From Selaginella tamariscina (taxonomy: Eukaryota; Streptophyta; Lycopodiopsida; Selaginellales; Selaginellaceae): DNA of 64,000 nt. How positions within the stretch are numbered: position 1 is the stretch's first letter; every line of letters begins with the position of its first letter. The position numbers and the translations under genes were made by a program. Positions 47,189 through 59,225 of this stretch are shown piece by piece. The stretch covers positions 173,480 through 237,479 of the forward strand of contig PUQB01000335.1 in the NCBI GenBank assembly GCA_003024785.1, written 5' to 3'. A model generated the notes under the pieces. That model saw only the letters and a list, made by a program, of their open reading frames with translations, searched no databases and was not told where the DNA came from.

Positions 47189-48700
47189 TATATGTTAGCC
47201 ATTCAAGTTAAAACTCTAACAAACTTAGTGCACTTAAGTATTTAGTGATAGTTTAAATTAAGTGTCATTAAGTATTATGTATTTATAAGTGGGTGAAGCT
47301 AAAAAGAACTTAGTGAAAGTTTGTTGTTAAAGTGGCAAAATATGGGTTATATTGACAACACAAGCTTAAGCTTGCACTCCAATGCATAGAGGTACATCAT
47401 ACCCTAAGAGTTGTCCAACCCTATGTGATCACGTACACCTCATCTAGGGAGTTCACTAACTCCCTCCACTTGGTAATTCATTAACATGTTTGGGAGGTCT
47501 TGTCAGAGTATGTGTCTCATTAGTCTAAAGATTGAGACTTATCTCCAAGCTCCTCCTTTATGTTAAGTTAAGAGAAACACTTGTAATAAGTATGGTACAC
47601 ATCCTAACTCACAATGTAAGCATCGTTCGTGCCTTTATCCAACTATAAGTGTAGGATCTTGGCAAATGGTTCTCTTTACTATGTTTCCAAGTTCACAAAG
47701 AGGGTGGTAGGGTTGACATTTATGAACCACATTTGTTTTAGGGGTTATGACAAGATAGTCTATGTATTGTGAAATGGTGTCACATAAATATGTGGCACTA
47801 GGTTGGATGACACTATGGCACATGGTACAACTTATGTCATAAGTTTAATACTAAGGGGTTTGGATATCTTGGTAAATAATTGTACTTGACTTTAACACAT
47901 TGATGGGTTTGAAACCCTTGGCTCTAAGAGGCTATGATGATAGTCTGTCCTAAGAAAATAATGTCGCATGTACACTAGGTTGGATGTTGCACAATACAAT
48001 CACCAAAGGCAGGACCTTTAGAATTGTGTTATGAGTTTAATTCCGAGGGGTTGGCACATCTAGCAAGCACATGTATGTGTTTCAAATGAGCGTGGTAAGC
48101 CATGGGCATCTGCTCAAGGGAGTTTAGGTCTTCTGGCCAAGTGTGTCTATCAGAATGTGTGGCTAGGGGGTTTGACCTAAGGGTATGTGTGCAAAGTTGT
48201 TGAAATGCCTAGTCTCCTTCAATAGGGCCTTCATAGACACATGCATGCTCCCTTATGGTAGATGCATGCTTGGGGTTGCCCAACCTTGCCTTTGGGGTTT
48301 CACTTTTGAGGGAACACTTGTATCTACCAGCGGTGTACACTCATGTGTTCATTAAGTATTAGCCCTAGGGTTAGGGTATGGCTTGGCTACACTAACCCTA
48401 GGAGTTAACTATGGATCATGTACCCCTTGTTGGCCCATAGGGGTTGTGGGTTGTACTCTTGAGTGAGGTTGTTTCCTCATGGTGTGGACAATGATGCCTT
48501 AGCTTCAACATGGGGTATGTGTCTAGCACATATCTCCTTAAAGGGGTTATGGCATGAGCTTGTCTCATCGAATAGGATTCCAAGTTTATTATGGTTACTC
48601 TAGGGTTCAAAGGGTACACTTCAAGGAGACTTAGGTTGAGACCCTAAGTCTCTTGCTTGCTCAAGTATGGGAGTCTAACCCTAAGGGTCCTTAGGGTTAT
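47189..48700 (+). mobile_element. LTR-derived sequence, opposite orientation to 36046-37737
   Basis: A tip ending GTTAAAACTCTAACA (about 47207-47221) is followed by ACTTAGTGCACTTAAG. This matches the interior of the 1.7-kb LTR in reverse complement and runs on through CCTAGGGTTAGGGTATGGC (about 48363) toward 48700. It is a decayed, rearranged LTR with no gene. Confidence 0.6.
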
Positions 48701-49727
48701 CCTAATTGGACCACTAGGAAAACTAACAGCTGAACTTGGATGCGAGTTCATCTTCCATTTCCCCTATGTACAGGTGGTTCCTGATGGTTTTGGGGAGTTT
48801 GGGGGGGGGGGGGCTATCCTATCGAGTTCAGTAGGATACCCCAATGGGGGAAGCTTTAACAACTATCTGCATGGAGAGGTATTCTATTAGCTTTGATGTA
48901 AGGGTGTTTCACTAACCATGCCCAATCTTAAGTTTGTGTTGTCAACGAGGATGTTGACTATTCGGGAGAGAGTGTCATAGTTCTACTTTTCACTTTACAC
49001 AATTTCTGACTTTACACTTAGTTACATGCACAGGGAATGGTTGAGGGGTAGACATAATCTTTGTAATGCACTTATGAATTGAGGGTCTAGGTTCAACCAG
49101 TCTAAGTCATTAGAGTTGGAATAGACTTTACTTAGGTCAGCATTCACTTGTTGTCAAACTTACCCCTTTAAGGAGTTCTAAGTAAATGGCATTTGGCACA
49201 GAGATTTTGTGTCAATCCACTTTTACTAAGATCATGGGCTTGGCCTAATGCCTAGTTGTGACATACCCCTAAAACTAGAAGTTGAGGTGGCCAAAAATGG
49301 GTAAGAAGGGGAGATAAAGCTAATGTGCAAGTACATAGAGTTGATATCTCAACAGTGTCCCAAAGAGACATTGTCTAGTGCCTTCAATTGTAAGTTCAAG
49401 ACATTAAATTACACTATAATTATGTAGTAGTTGCCAAAGCTTCCCCTATTGGGTATCCTACCAAACCCAATAGGAATAGCCTCGTCCAAACTCCCAGAGT
49501 CATCGCCCTTGTAACATGGTAGGGGAACCATCCATACCAGAGGGAAAATGGGAGATGAATTCACATCTAAGTTCATTTGCTAGTTGTCCTAGTAGTCCAT
49601 TAGATGTTTCATTAGCTATGACTACTTAACAACCTAAATGGTTAAAACAACTTTTCTACTTTGTTAGCAAAATAGTTCCTAATTAGAACTTTGAATCTTT
49701 AAATATCATGTGTCTCAATTGACATGC
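48700..49727. repeat. Unassigned repeat-derived sequence with an inverted repeat
   Basis: Sequence at 48700-48880 recurs inverted at about 49430-49590 (TTCCATTTCCCCTATGTACA against the strand of CCAGAGGGAAAATGGGAGAT). A G run of more than ten lies at about 48795. A purine stretch followed by TGTCATAG at 48973 may be an LTR start. No coding sequence is recognised. Confidence 0.4.
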
Positions 49728-49734
49728 TCACATT

Positions 49735-50242
49735 ATGCCTCCACAAAATCCTTTAGTATCTCTATGGCTACCATAATGTGAGAGTGAGTTTTGACCAAGT
49801 AGTGTTCCACATTCATCCCTTCGATGGTAGAATATAGTCTTCGAGATCCCGTATATGGTGTACCAAGCTTTGAAGTAAATGGCCACCTTATTAAATACCA
49901 TGGATGTACTATGATAGTCTATGTTCAAGGCCATTCCATCAATACACCCAGCTAGTGTAGCATATTACAAACTCATGCTTGTACTTTTGGGTGTGTCTAC
50001 ATTGGGTAATTTCATTTTGTTTTGCCATCTGACATCACTTCTTCTTTGTAATAATCAATTGTGGAGGATGTTAACAACACTTACCAAAGATGTGGGATCC
50101 ATCTTGACCCTCTTGCTGGAACTTGTGGGGGTTGATTGTGCAGCCAATGAATCTCATTTTCCTTATTATACAGTCAATAACAAGGAACCTTTGCAAATAT
50201 GGGTTGCCCATATTGTAATCCAACCCTAGATATGTTGAACCA
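49735..50242 (-). pseudogene. Fragment of gene A (DUF7869-type), 5' middle part
   Basis: The minus strand matches gene A from the GSTYSGLDF segment (about 50230) through the Cys cluster region to the SHIMAAIEILKAF segment (about 49760). Many changes and deletions break it. It is not part of a full unit: retroelement debris lies on one side and a hairpin on the other. This shows that gene A fragments travel or survive alone. Confidence 0.7.
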
Positions 50243-50279
50243 GCCAAATGGTTCAACATATCTAGGGTTGGATTACAAT
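50212..50279. repeat. Near-perfect hairpin, 31-bp arms and 6-base loop
   Basis: The left arm 50212-50242 and right arm 50249-50279 are exact reverse complements around GCCAAA. The left arm is the end of the gene A fragment, so the fragment's edge was copied back on itself. Confidence 0.9.
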
Positions 50280-50289
50280 AATAGATTTT

Positions 50290-50640
50290 TAATAGATAGA
50301 TAGGCTCATGCCCTAACCTTATCAAGGAGATGTGCCTTACAATTATCCCCGTGACTGAGCTAAGGCATTGTCACTTTATCCCTTGAGGAATCACCCTCAT
50401 CCGGGCATACAACCCCTTTAGGCGGTACCATGAACCATGACTAACCCTTGAAGGTTTGAGTGGCCAAGTTATACCCTAGACTTAGAGCTTAGTACTTAGT
50501 GAAGACACGAGTGTGCGCCATAGGTGAACACGAGTGTTTTGTTAAGCAAACTCCCCAAGGCTAGGTTTGGACAATCCTAAGTACATGACCTTGCAAGTGC
50601 CTCATGAAAGGGTTTCTACTAATGAGCCCCGTGTGCAGAA
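50290..50640 (-). mobile_element. LTR fragment
   Basis: Matches about 36290-36620 of the 1.7-kb LTR in the same orientation (GAGGAATCACCCTCATCCGG, GACACGAGTGTTTTG). It is degenerate, with no gene. Confidence 0.7.
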
Positions 50641-50784
50641 CCAAGAGAATAGGGAGGCACCTGAGAAGAAACATGTGGCAAAAACCCTTAGTGTCGAAGT
50701 ATGAGTAATTAAAGCAAACTAACGTACTAACTGCTATAGGACCGACAGAGCCCAACTAGGGCCGAGGATCAAGGGGAGCAGAAG

Positions 50785-51240
50785 ATGGAAACGTCCTGCC
50801 TTCAACATAAGAGAGGTCTCAACAAGACAAGTGCCACCCGTTCCAGCACAACGCATACGAGGCTCGACCATGAGGATCATCTGGCCTCGGCCCAGAGGCA
50901 CCACAACCACAATAGACTTGTGGATGACGTGTCAACTAATCTAGTTTGGATGGCAAGACGCACAATCAACAATGTGATTATAAACGGTGGGTTGGCAGTG
51001 AACATCATGTTAACAAAACTTCATCGTGAGCTAAATATGCCAACCCCGAGCCGACTCCCTTCCAGGTACGGATGGGAAACAAGTCAAGTAACACCCAAGG
51101 GTATCCTAAGGGCAGTAGAAATTGAGATTCAAAAGGTCAAATTTTGGGTAAACATTGTCGTCCTCAATATGCACATAGGGGGATTCGATTTGCTTCTTGG
51201 TCACCTATGGCTTAGGGGCATGAAGGTACAGCATGACTGA
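50785..51240 (+). pseudogene. LTR retrotransposon aspartic-protease fragment
   Basis: An open frame of 151 codons. Residues about 60-151 look like the gag-protease joint of plant Ty3-type elements: VIINGGLAVNIM in place of the usual D-G/S-G-x-x-N site, then LLLGHLWLRGMKVQHD matching the LLGRPWL-like C-terminal strand. The first catalytic Asp appears replaced by Asn. There is no reverse transcriptase in frame downstream, so it is an isolated fragment. Confidence 0.65.
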
Positions 51241-52240
51241 GAGCACTAACACAAATAAACTTTTTGCACTAGGAGGGACTAAGGTTTGTTGGCCGCAAAG
51301 CAGTTCGGGCACATGTGCAACAATTCAAAGCGCTAGGACACTTTGTGCTAGGCAGGCATGAAGGAGTGGACAATGGTGAAATGGTGGTCCCTGCACACGC
51401 CATCAGCTCAAGATGCATAGGGCGAAAGCACACCCACTAGGGAAGGTACCGCACGAATAGACCAAGGGTCGCAGGGGAGCACCCAAAAAACCGAACAATA
51501 CGAACCCAAAGCAAGAGCACAAGGACTGATCCACTGACTGCCTTTGCAACTTCGGAGGCCACATGGATCACCACAACTGGATGATAGCACCATCTGAGTG
51601 GGCCCAATTTAAGCCCAGTAGTAGACCCGATAACAACCCCATTTCAGCCCTTGGCTTTAACCAAGTATACCCACAGCTACAGCTAATTGGAGATCGGCTA
51701 TGAAAGCGAGGGAGGGGAAAGCCCTGGTAGAGACACTCCCTGATAGAAGTGAGGCATGAAGTCCCAGGGTGGGATGGGGGACTAGTGACAGAGCCCCCGA
51801 TGGGGAGGAGCAAACCAGAAAGGCCCTACAGATAAGACCAGGGTGGGCTTCACCCGACATTATTAGGGTCACAACGAGCGCAATGACGAACAAGCACTAC
51901 AAAGACAACCGACAATAACCACATGGGCAGACGGAGTTCATTCAAGACACCCCGATAAAAGTAGCCACTATGGCAAGGAAACCCAGTGTAGGAAGGACAG
52001 GCGGGGGAGGACGACTTCATGAAGATGGACCGCACACATGAGGCACGTACTACAAAGGCAATGATGGTCAAGAGGTGCCATCATTGAGTATCTAGGTGCA
52101 GGGATAGTCGCGCCAGTCACCTCAAAGGATGTCATGAGGACTGCCACATCGGCAGTACCTAGAAAGGAGATATACAATGCAAATACTTGAACCACCATGA
52201 TGACACATTGGACGGAGTGGAATAGGCTAGTGGTCATCTA
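51241..52240. other. Moderately GC-rich stretch, nothing recognised
   Basis: Open frames of 60-90 codons occur on the minus strand, but they overlap each other and none resembles a known protein. It is probably degraded retroelement interior between the protease and integrase fragments. Confidence 0.35.
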
Positions 52241-52249
52241 CGAGGTTTG

Positions 52250-53298
52250 CATGCCATCACCCAGGTATTCCAGGTTCAAGGAGTTGATAGTCTGATCCGA
52301 CGTTTGGCAGGTCAGAAGGCATTTCCTACCATGTAACAAGACTGCTACATACCAACAACTGCTGAGTTGGTGATTCGCGAAGTGTTCCGACACTATGGTC
52401 TTCCTGAGAGCATTGTTTCTGATCAAGGTCTACAATTCATATCCAATTTTGGCGAGAGCTTCTCCGAAGTTACAGGTTAAAACTGATCTTTTCAGGATAT
52501 CATTCGCAAATTGATAGGCAGTCAGAACGCACAATTCAGACCTTAGAACAGTCTTCGTTACTTCATCAGTTACCAACAGGATTAATTGGTTGGACCTTCT
52601 TCCTATGACGGAGTTTGCCACAACAACTCCGTTACGCATCTATAGGCCAGACACATTTCTTCGCTCTTATAGGTTACCATCCACATTTGACTTTGCTCCT
52701 CCTGCCCTCATGCTTCTTTCTTCTGCTCCTGCAGTACAGGATCGTCTCCAGCATCTTCGTCAGGTATAGGATGATCTCAAGTGCTGGCTGACGATGAGCA
52801 TCAGCATGATGCTTGTACTGTTCCTATGCCTGTTGAAGATTAGTGATCTCGTGTGACTTCTTCGTCAGCATATTCGCACCAACAGGCCTTCTTCTAAGTT
52901 GGATTTTTAACGATTGAGCCCTTACAAGGTTGCGGCAAAGGTCAATCCTTTAGCTTTTCGACTCGAGTTGCCGTCTACGGTGAAACTTCATCCTGTGTTT
53001 CACACCTCTTTGTTGGAGCCGTATCATCCTTCTTCTCTTCCTAGTCGTGCTTCTTCTCCTCCCCTCCTGTGGTCATGACCATGAACCTGAGTACGAAATT
53101 GCAGCCATCTTTGATTCTCGTCTTCATCATTACCCTTCAATACTTGGTGGATTGAAAAGGTTATTTGCCTACTGATGGCACTTGGGAACCTGCATCTAAC
53201 TTACTCCATGCTTCTTCCAAAGTTGCTGCTTTCCATCGGCGTTATTCTGCTAAACCAGGTCCCAAGACTCGTGGAACTCGTCCTTAGGGAGGAGGTGC
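52250..53298 (+). pseudogene. Chromovirus (Ty3-type) integrase end and chromodomain, broken
   Basis: In shifting frames: TAELVIREVFRHYGLPESIV then SDQGLQF (integrase core, second catalytic Asp, about 52360-52440); LLPMTEFA-like; LSPYKVAAKVNPLAFRLELP and KLHPVFHTSLLEPYHPSS (about 52915-53040); then a chromodomain-like end with GTWEPASNL and SSKVAAFHRRYSAKP (about 53180-53270). Stops and frameshifts are many. A purine tract GGGAGGAGG precedes the LTR at 53299. The reverse transcriptase part is not visible. Confidence 0.75.
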
Positions 53299-54011
53299 TG
53301 TCACGACCCGATACAAGATGCAGGATTCTGATTACAGGATATAGGATACAGGATACGGGATCACATGATATGCTTATAGGATATGCCTACAGGATATGCC
53401 TACAGGATATACCTATAGGATATGTCTACAGGATATGCCTACGGGATATGCTATGGATATACCTTCAAGATATACCTTCAGGATAAGGGTCACTAATTTT
53501 AGCTCATGACTAGATTAGCGTCATGACTAGATTAGCTTGGAGTTGTGAGCATAAAAGCTCTGACCTAATTGTTGTACAATCAGTTACTATCAACACCAGT
53601 CATTCTACAGTCATTCTACAATCATTCTTGTTCCTTGTTCTTGTCTTGCTCCTTGCCTTATGCTTTGTCTTGTTCCTAGTTCCTGTTCTCTCCTTGCCTC
53701 GCTCTTGGATCATGTCCTACTCCAGGTCCTATCCTGCTCCTTGTCCTACTATCCTACTCCTTGTCTTGCTATCCTGCTCCAATTCCTATTTTGCTCCTTG
53801 TCCTACTATCCTGCTCCAATTCCTATCATGCTCCTTGTCTCGCTATCCTGCTCCAGTTCCTATCTTGTTCCTAAGTTCTTAGTTCCTGTCATGTTCCTTG
53901 TCTTACTCCTGAGTTCCTAATTCCTGTCTTGCTCCTTGTTCTGCTCCTGAGTCAAGCTTCCTCGTCCTACTCATGAGTCAAGTTTCCTTGTTCCTAGATC
54001 GTGGCTTGACA
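53299..54011 (+). mobile_element. 3' LTR of the chromovirus, with minisatellites
   Basis: Starts TGTCACGACCCGATACAAG immediately after the purine tract and ends about GGCTTGACA at 54011. It contains a GGATATGCCTACA-type repeat (53370-53490) and a pyrimidine-rich TCCTGCTCC/TTGTCCTACT repeat (53625-53960). I see no second LTR in the window. Confidence 0.7.
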
Positions 54012-54020
54012 GCAACACAC

Positions 54021-54248
54021 ATGGAAAATCCATTCTTGATTATTGCACTTTACAACACACCAAAAGAGTTGTGGACATGTAAAAAACTTGACAGTGGATA
54101 CTTACAAATGTTTAGATACACAACATTTAAGCATTTTTCTAATCAACTTTGGAAGGCTTACAAACTTTGGGATCTTGTGAAGAAGAAGAAGGTGACAAGT
54201 ATTATTGTTGTATTTTTCAAAGATGATTTTCAACATGATGATTTATGA
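54021..54248 (+). CDS. Small unrecognised open frame after the LTR
   Basis: 75 codons beginning MENPFLIIALYN and ending FKDDFQHDDL, with a KKKK stretch. It starts about 10 bp after the LTR end and has no obvious partner or homology that I recognise. It may be the edge of another retroelement interior or chance. Confidence 0.2.
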   Translation: MENPFLIIALYNTPKELWTCKKLDSGYLQMFRYTTFKHFSNQLWKAYKLWDLVKKKKVTSIIVVFFKDDFQHDDL

Positions 54249-54615
54249 ATTCAAGTTTGAGTTGAATTCATAAGTTAAAAAATAATTTAGTTGTTGTTCA
54301 TGACAAATCTAAAGAATGAAGAGGAAAATTTAAAATTTCTAATTTTATAATTAATAATTTAAAAAATAAATGAAACACTATACTTAAGGTTCTTGGCGAA
54401 TGACATTAAATATAGTAAGAATTTATATTCATAAATCAGTAACAAGTGGGTTTTATTAATAAGGTTTATCATAAACAAGTGCATTAGTAAGCTTAACTTG
54501 TCTTTTTGCTTCTTCCTTAGCATAGTTTGACAACTTGAAATGTTTATTTAACAAACTCTGACTTATTGTTAAAGATGGTGAAAATGTTTGCCAAATTCTT
54601 TTTAGCATGGAAAAA
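54249..54615. other. AT-rich flank left of unit 4
   Basis: No gene, repeat or structure recognised. It ends GCATGGAAAAA directly before the terminal repeat of unit 4. Confidence 0.4.
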
Positions 54616-54642
54616 TGCAAGTTGTAACTAAAATGGGCATGG
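54616..54642 (+). repeat. Left terminal inverted repeat of unit 4
   Basis: Nearly identical to 13533-13559; they differ by one base after the GGCATGG. Confidence 0.8.
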
Positions 54643-55116
54643 CTATAGTCCCATTTCCTAATAATTAGCAATTTTAACTATTTAATTAGCATTTTCTAAT
54701 ATTAAAGGAATATTCTTTAGAATATATGTTTGAAAATAGAATATTCTTTAGAATATTCTATTTTGTATTCTACCCTTTAATAAATTATAGCATTCATTGA
54801 AAAAAATTAATAACATTATAAAAGTAGAAGGTATTAAATTATATAATATATTAATATAACAATTAAGGAAGAGCATAAGAGGTACATTATATAAATATTG
54901 ATTGTTATTAAAATATTAATATTTAAATATAACATTATTAATTAAAAATTTGTAGTAGTAATAATATATATATAAAATCCTATAATAATATAGTCAATCT
55001 TCCATATCATTTTTTAAATTTATATAGTTAAGTAAATACAATTTGGTACTATTATTAAAGAGTTTATAATAATTATGAATATTAAATATATGATATTTTA
55101 TAATTTTGTAATTGCT

Positions 55117-58100
55117 TTAAGCTTCAGAAAACATACATTCCCTTGCAGTTTTGTTAATCGTGACTTTATCAACGCTTCTTGACATCCACCCATATCGAAT
55201 GGATTTAACATTTATAAAACATGCTGGGTCTTTTTGATTGGGAGACCATGTTTTCTCTAGGCATCCATTATATCTTTCGCTCTCCTTCTCGTGTGCCTTT
55301 TTTGTGGTTTGAACCATGCAACCTTAACAATACTATTTTTTGTGATTACTTCAGGTGTGTCGATAATTTGACCCATCCAAATAGGCTGATTATATGACGC
55401 ATCTGGAGTAATGAGAACCATCATTAGTTTTTGAAGATCCTTGCAGCAATCAAAGTATGCTTTAGGTTTTTGGTTCCTTTGTCAACAAAGTGTGGGGTTT
55501 GCACTTCCACATCACTACTGGCTTCTATATCGTCTGTGCTCAGTGATGTCATTTCAATCTCCTCTCGCCACCTTGTTTTAGGCCAAAAAGGGTGTTGCAA
55601 TTCTGTACTTGTGACAGTAGGCCCTTCCAACTCTCGAACAACAGTCTCCCAATAGTCAACCACATGCTTATATAGTTCTGAGTAACCAGTTGCCTTATCA
55701 GAATTCTTTGGCATCGATTTTTGAACCCATGCCACATATTTTTTGATGCCATCAATAATAACCTCTTGTTCCTTGAGCTGGCACTCAATGGAATAGGGTC
55801 TGGTTGTCCTTCTGGGAGAAGTGGCTTTCCATCTCTCCACTTTTGAAGAGCATTAACCCCTCTTTCGGTAACCACTCCTGCTCTGATGGCCGTAACTTGT
55901 ACTGCATAATAGGTATACCATCTCGTATGGAGAAAAAGAATTGTAGCGGCACAAGGTGACCAACTAAAGAATCACTCCCTCTTTTATATACTCCTTGAGA
56001 AATTTTTTGAAGTCTGGCACCTCAGTCACAAGCAAAGCACAACTTTTTTTGGAGATGCAATTTTCAAAGATTCATCATATGCGGTAAGGTAAGTGCACTT
56101 GTCCTTTTTGTAGAGTTGGAGACCTTGCTGAAGAACGCATCAATATCTTCATGAGTGTGACCAACCATAAGAAACTGAGCGTGATTTTTCAAACACACCT
56201 TTGGCAACAAGCATTGACAAGTATGCTAGCACATATCTAGAAAATAAAAGTAAGTATGAGCTTGAGAAACCCTTAAGTAAAATGATTTACCTATTTTTGT
56301 TCTCGCCTGCACAATTATCCATCTGTAAAAGCAAATGACGAGGAAGCTTATTTGATGTTGAGGACACATGTACACTATTTGAGCTAGATCCCTCCACTGA
56401 ACCTGAACTCTCAACAGGGCCATCTGTTTTTTGTGTAGTCTGACAATGCCTCTCATATTCCCAAGTAGCCTCAAGTGCAGACGTGTTCATGAGAGCATTA
56501 TGTAAAGGTTGAAGGTGTTGTTTCTTCACTTTGAGATCACTGATAGGACTTGTCTGTGAGTGGGCTTCAAGGTTTCTGAAACACATGGCCAACGACCCAA
56601 TAGTGAAATTGGAGTCGCTAGACCAATGTGGAAGTGAAAAGTGTCCATATGACTCACAACCGTGTCCATGTGTTAGCACACCTGTCAATGAAATCGGAAG
56701 TTTCATGACATTTCCAAGGCACTTTGGTGTTGCAACGAGCTTTGGAATGCTGGTCTTTGAATGATCCATCTTGTCATGGATCAAGCACAGGTACTCTGAT
56801 GGGCGTGACACAGAAAGCATGCGGTGTGCATAGTACTGAGACCGGCAAGTTTGTTGTGCAATCATGTGGGCCTCCATCTTCTTTTGAATGGCAGTGATCT
56901 CCACCAAGGTTTTTGCACAAGCCTCTGCAGCCTTCAATGATGTACAAGTGTCACACTTGGAAAAGCTAGAGTGTTTTGCAATCTCCACATCCTTAAAATG
57001 AGTATTCCATATGTTGTTGAAGGTACCAGTGCAGATTGCTTGCAGCCCCATCAAACTGAGGCACTTGTTCACATGTTCACACAGCTTCAAATTGAGTGTA
57101 GATTGAAGGCAAAACCTTGAGATTTTCCCTGACCCCTGCATTTGTGGTTCGGCATTTGTGAGGCATCCTGTCTGCATTTGCTTCCACAAAAGCCTTGAGT
57201 ATCTCTATGGCTGCCATAATGTGAGAGCGGGTTTTGACCAAGCCAGTGTTCCCATGTACTGAGGTTCGCGCTCCATCTAGCCACTCATCCCTCCGACGGT
57301 AGAACGTGGTCTTTGGGATCCCGTATATACTGTACCAAGCTTTGAAGCAGATGGCCACCTTATTAAATACCATGGATGTACTCTGATAACCTGTGTCCGA
57401 GGCCATTCCATCAATACACCCAGTTAGTGCAGCATATACAAACTCATGCCTTTGCTTTTGGGTGAGCGTACGAAAGACATGTCTACATTGGGTAATTTCA
57501 TTCCGGTCTGCCATCTGACAACACTTCTTCTTGCAGCAGTCAATCGTGGAAATGCTCGTAACACTTTCGGAAGATGTAGGATCCATCTTCACCCTCTTGC
57601 TGAAACTTGCAGGGGAAGATCTGCAACCCATGAATCGCCTTTTTCTTACAATAGGACCAATGCAAGGAACCTCTTCAAATATGAGTTGTTCTTCCGGGTT
57701 GTTATTATTGAAATCCAACCCAGAATATGTTGAACCATCTTGCCGTCTTAATTCAGATGTTCGCCACCTCACGAGGGATCCAGGATGAAACCTTGTCACA
57801 ACTACACCCACGAAGTCGGACCCTAGTTTCTCTTCTGACACTGCTTCCATTGGATTTATAGCTGTGATGATGCCTCTCCCAACCTCAATCTCATGAAGAA
57901 AGAGAATCACCTCATCCATCACAGCAGGCAAGCCATCATCTGGAAACTCGTGCTACTGTTTGTTTGTGACTCTGTATATTCTGTGTCAGCCTTGACTTCA
58001 TCCAAATTCCACAATACAGGAGAACCCTCCTCAAATTCCATTCCAGGAACCTCAACATGCTTGAAAATGGTGTTCACCCATACGTACACACAAGATCCTT

Positions 58101-58206
58101 GGGCAATATTGTGACATGATGCATTATCATCTCGAACTTCCACAGTTCCAGTGCCAACTATCTCGTTGTTCCGAAGAAGACATACTTTATCTCCAGTATT
58201 ATACAT
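55117..58206 (-). pseudogene. Gene A of unit 4: DUF7869-type protein, longest open parts
   Basis: This copy has the longest open parts: 284 codons (57931-57077, from PAVMDEVILFLHEIEVGRGI through CCKKKCC and TQKQRHEF) and 300 codons (57189-56287, through CDTC and CLIHDKMDHSKTSIP to LLLQMDNCAGENKNR). After the 54-bp intron (56237-56290) come the GHTHEDIDAFFSKVS segment (about 56150) and the C-terminal end to 55117. The 284- and 300-codon parts overlap in different frames near 57090-57180, where one base has been gained in the FEAV/LKLCEH region. Another shift lies near 57940 and small losses are near 55790 and 56065. The full protein would be about 970 residues. Array and leader lie upstream, as in units 2 and 3. 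Confidence 0.8.
56237..56290 (-). other. Short intron in gene A of unit 4
   Basis: 54 bp, GTAAATC...TTCTAG on the minus strand, at the same codon as in unit 2. Confidence 0.8.
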
Positions 58207-58355
58207 ATTGTCCTGCACATAAATAATTGTGTTATTTATGATATCTGTTTATGCAATATTTAAGAAATCATAACTGCGTTGCTTAATAATATGCATGTGC
58301 AATAATACATAATTATTATAAAATAATATCTCATGCTTTATTAATATAACTGATG

Positions 58356-59225
58356 GGCGGGATTAATCCCGCCGCAGACTCTACCCCTTCAGAGAGTCGG
58401 CGGGATTAATCCCGCCGCCGACTCTACGGAGAGAGTCGGCGGGATTAATCCGCCGCCGACTCTACCCCGTCGGAGAGAGGCGGCGGGATTAATCCCGCCG
58501 CCGACTCTCCCGTCGGAAGAGCGGCGGGATTAATCCCGCCGATCTCCCTCGCGAGAAGCGCGATTAATCGCCGCGGGCTCCCTCCGACGAGGAAGTACGG
58601 CGGGATTAATCCCGCCGGGCTCCCTCCGACGAGGAAGTAGCGGCGGGATTAATCCCGCCGCGGGCTCCTCCGACTAGGAAGTACCGGCGGGATTAATCCC
58701 GCCGCGGATCTTCCTCGTCTGTGAGAGTCGGCGGGATTAATCCCGCCGCAAATTCCTCCGACGAGGAAGAGGGGGCGGGATTAATCCCGCCCACAACACT
58801 GACGACGGAGAATAGGCGGCGGGATTAATCCCGCCCACAACTCTGACGACGGGGAATAAGCGGCGGGATTAATCCCGCCCACAACTCTCTCCGAAACTAT
58901 GATTTCAAAGAGATTCGGGATGAATTCTGCCCACAAATATTTAAAACAGGGAAGTAGTGGCGAGATTAATCCCGCCACCCCTTCTCTGCCTCCTAAAATG
59001 GTTGGCGAGATTAATCCCGCCGACAACTCTTTCTAATAAATTCAAGTAAATCATTATCAGTTGAGAGAGTTATCGGCGGGATTAATCTCGCCGCTCTTTT
59101 TAAGAGGCGGAGAAGCATTGCCCGAACTAATTCTGCCATAGCTATGAAAGAGATGGTGGCGGGATTAATCCCGCCACCTCTTCAAAGAGGCGAAAAAAAA
59201 TGGCCGGATTAATCCCGCCGCCCCG
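58356..59225. repeat. A-side palindrome array of unit 4
   Basis: About 13 copies from 58356 to 58880, most of them perfect GGCGGGATTAATCCCGCC, at a period of 39-46 bp (starts include 58356, 58399, 58438, 58482, 58522). More degenerate copies continue to about 59215. The spacers are GACTCTACCCC or CTCCCTCCGACGAGGAAG types. It is the cleanest array in the window and lies about 150 bp upstream of gene A. Confidence 0.95.

Noticed and set aside
51408..52237. A run of minus-strand frames of 60-90 codons
   Set aside because: Overlapping frames without recognisable motifs in a moderately GC-rich stretch. Lack of stops there is expected by composition.
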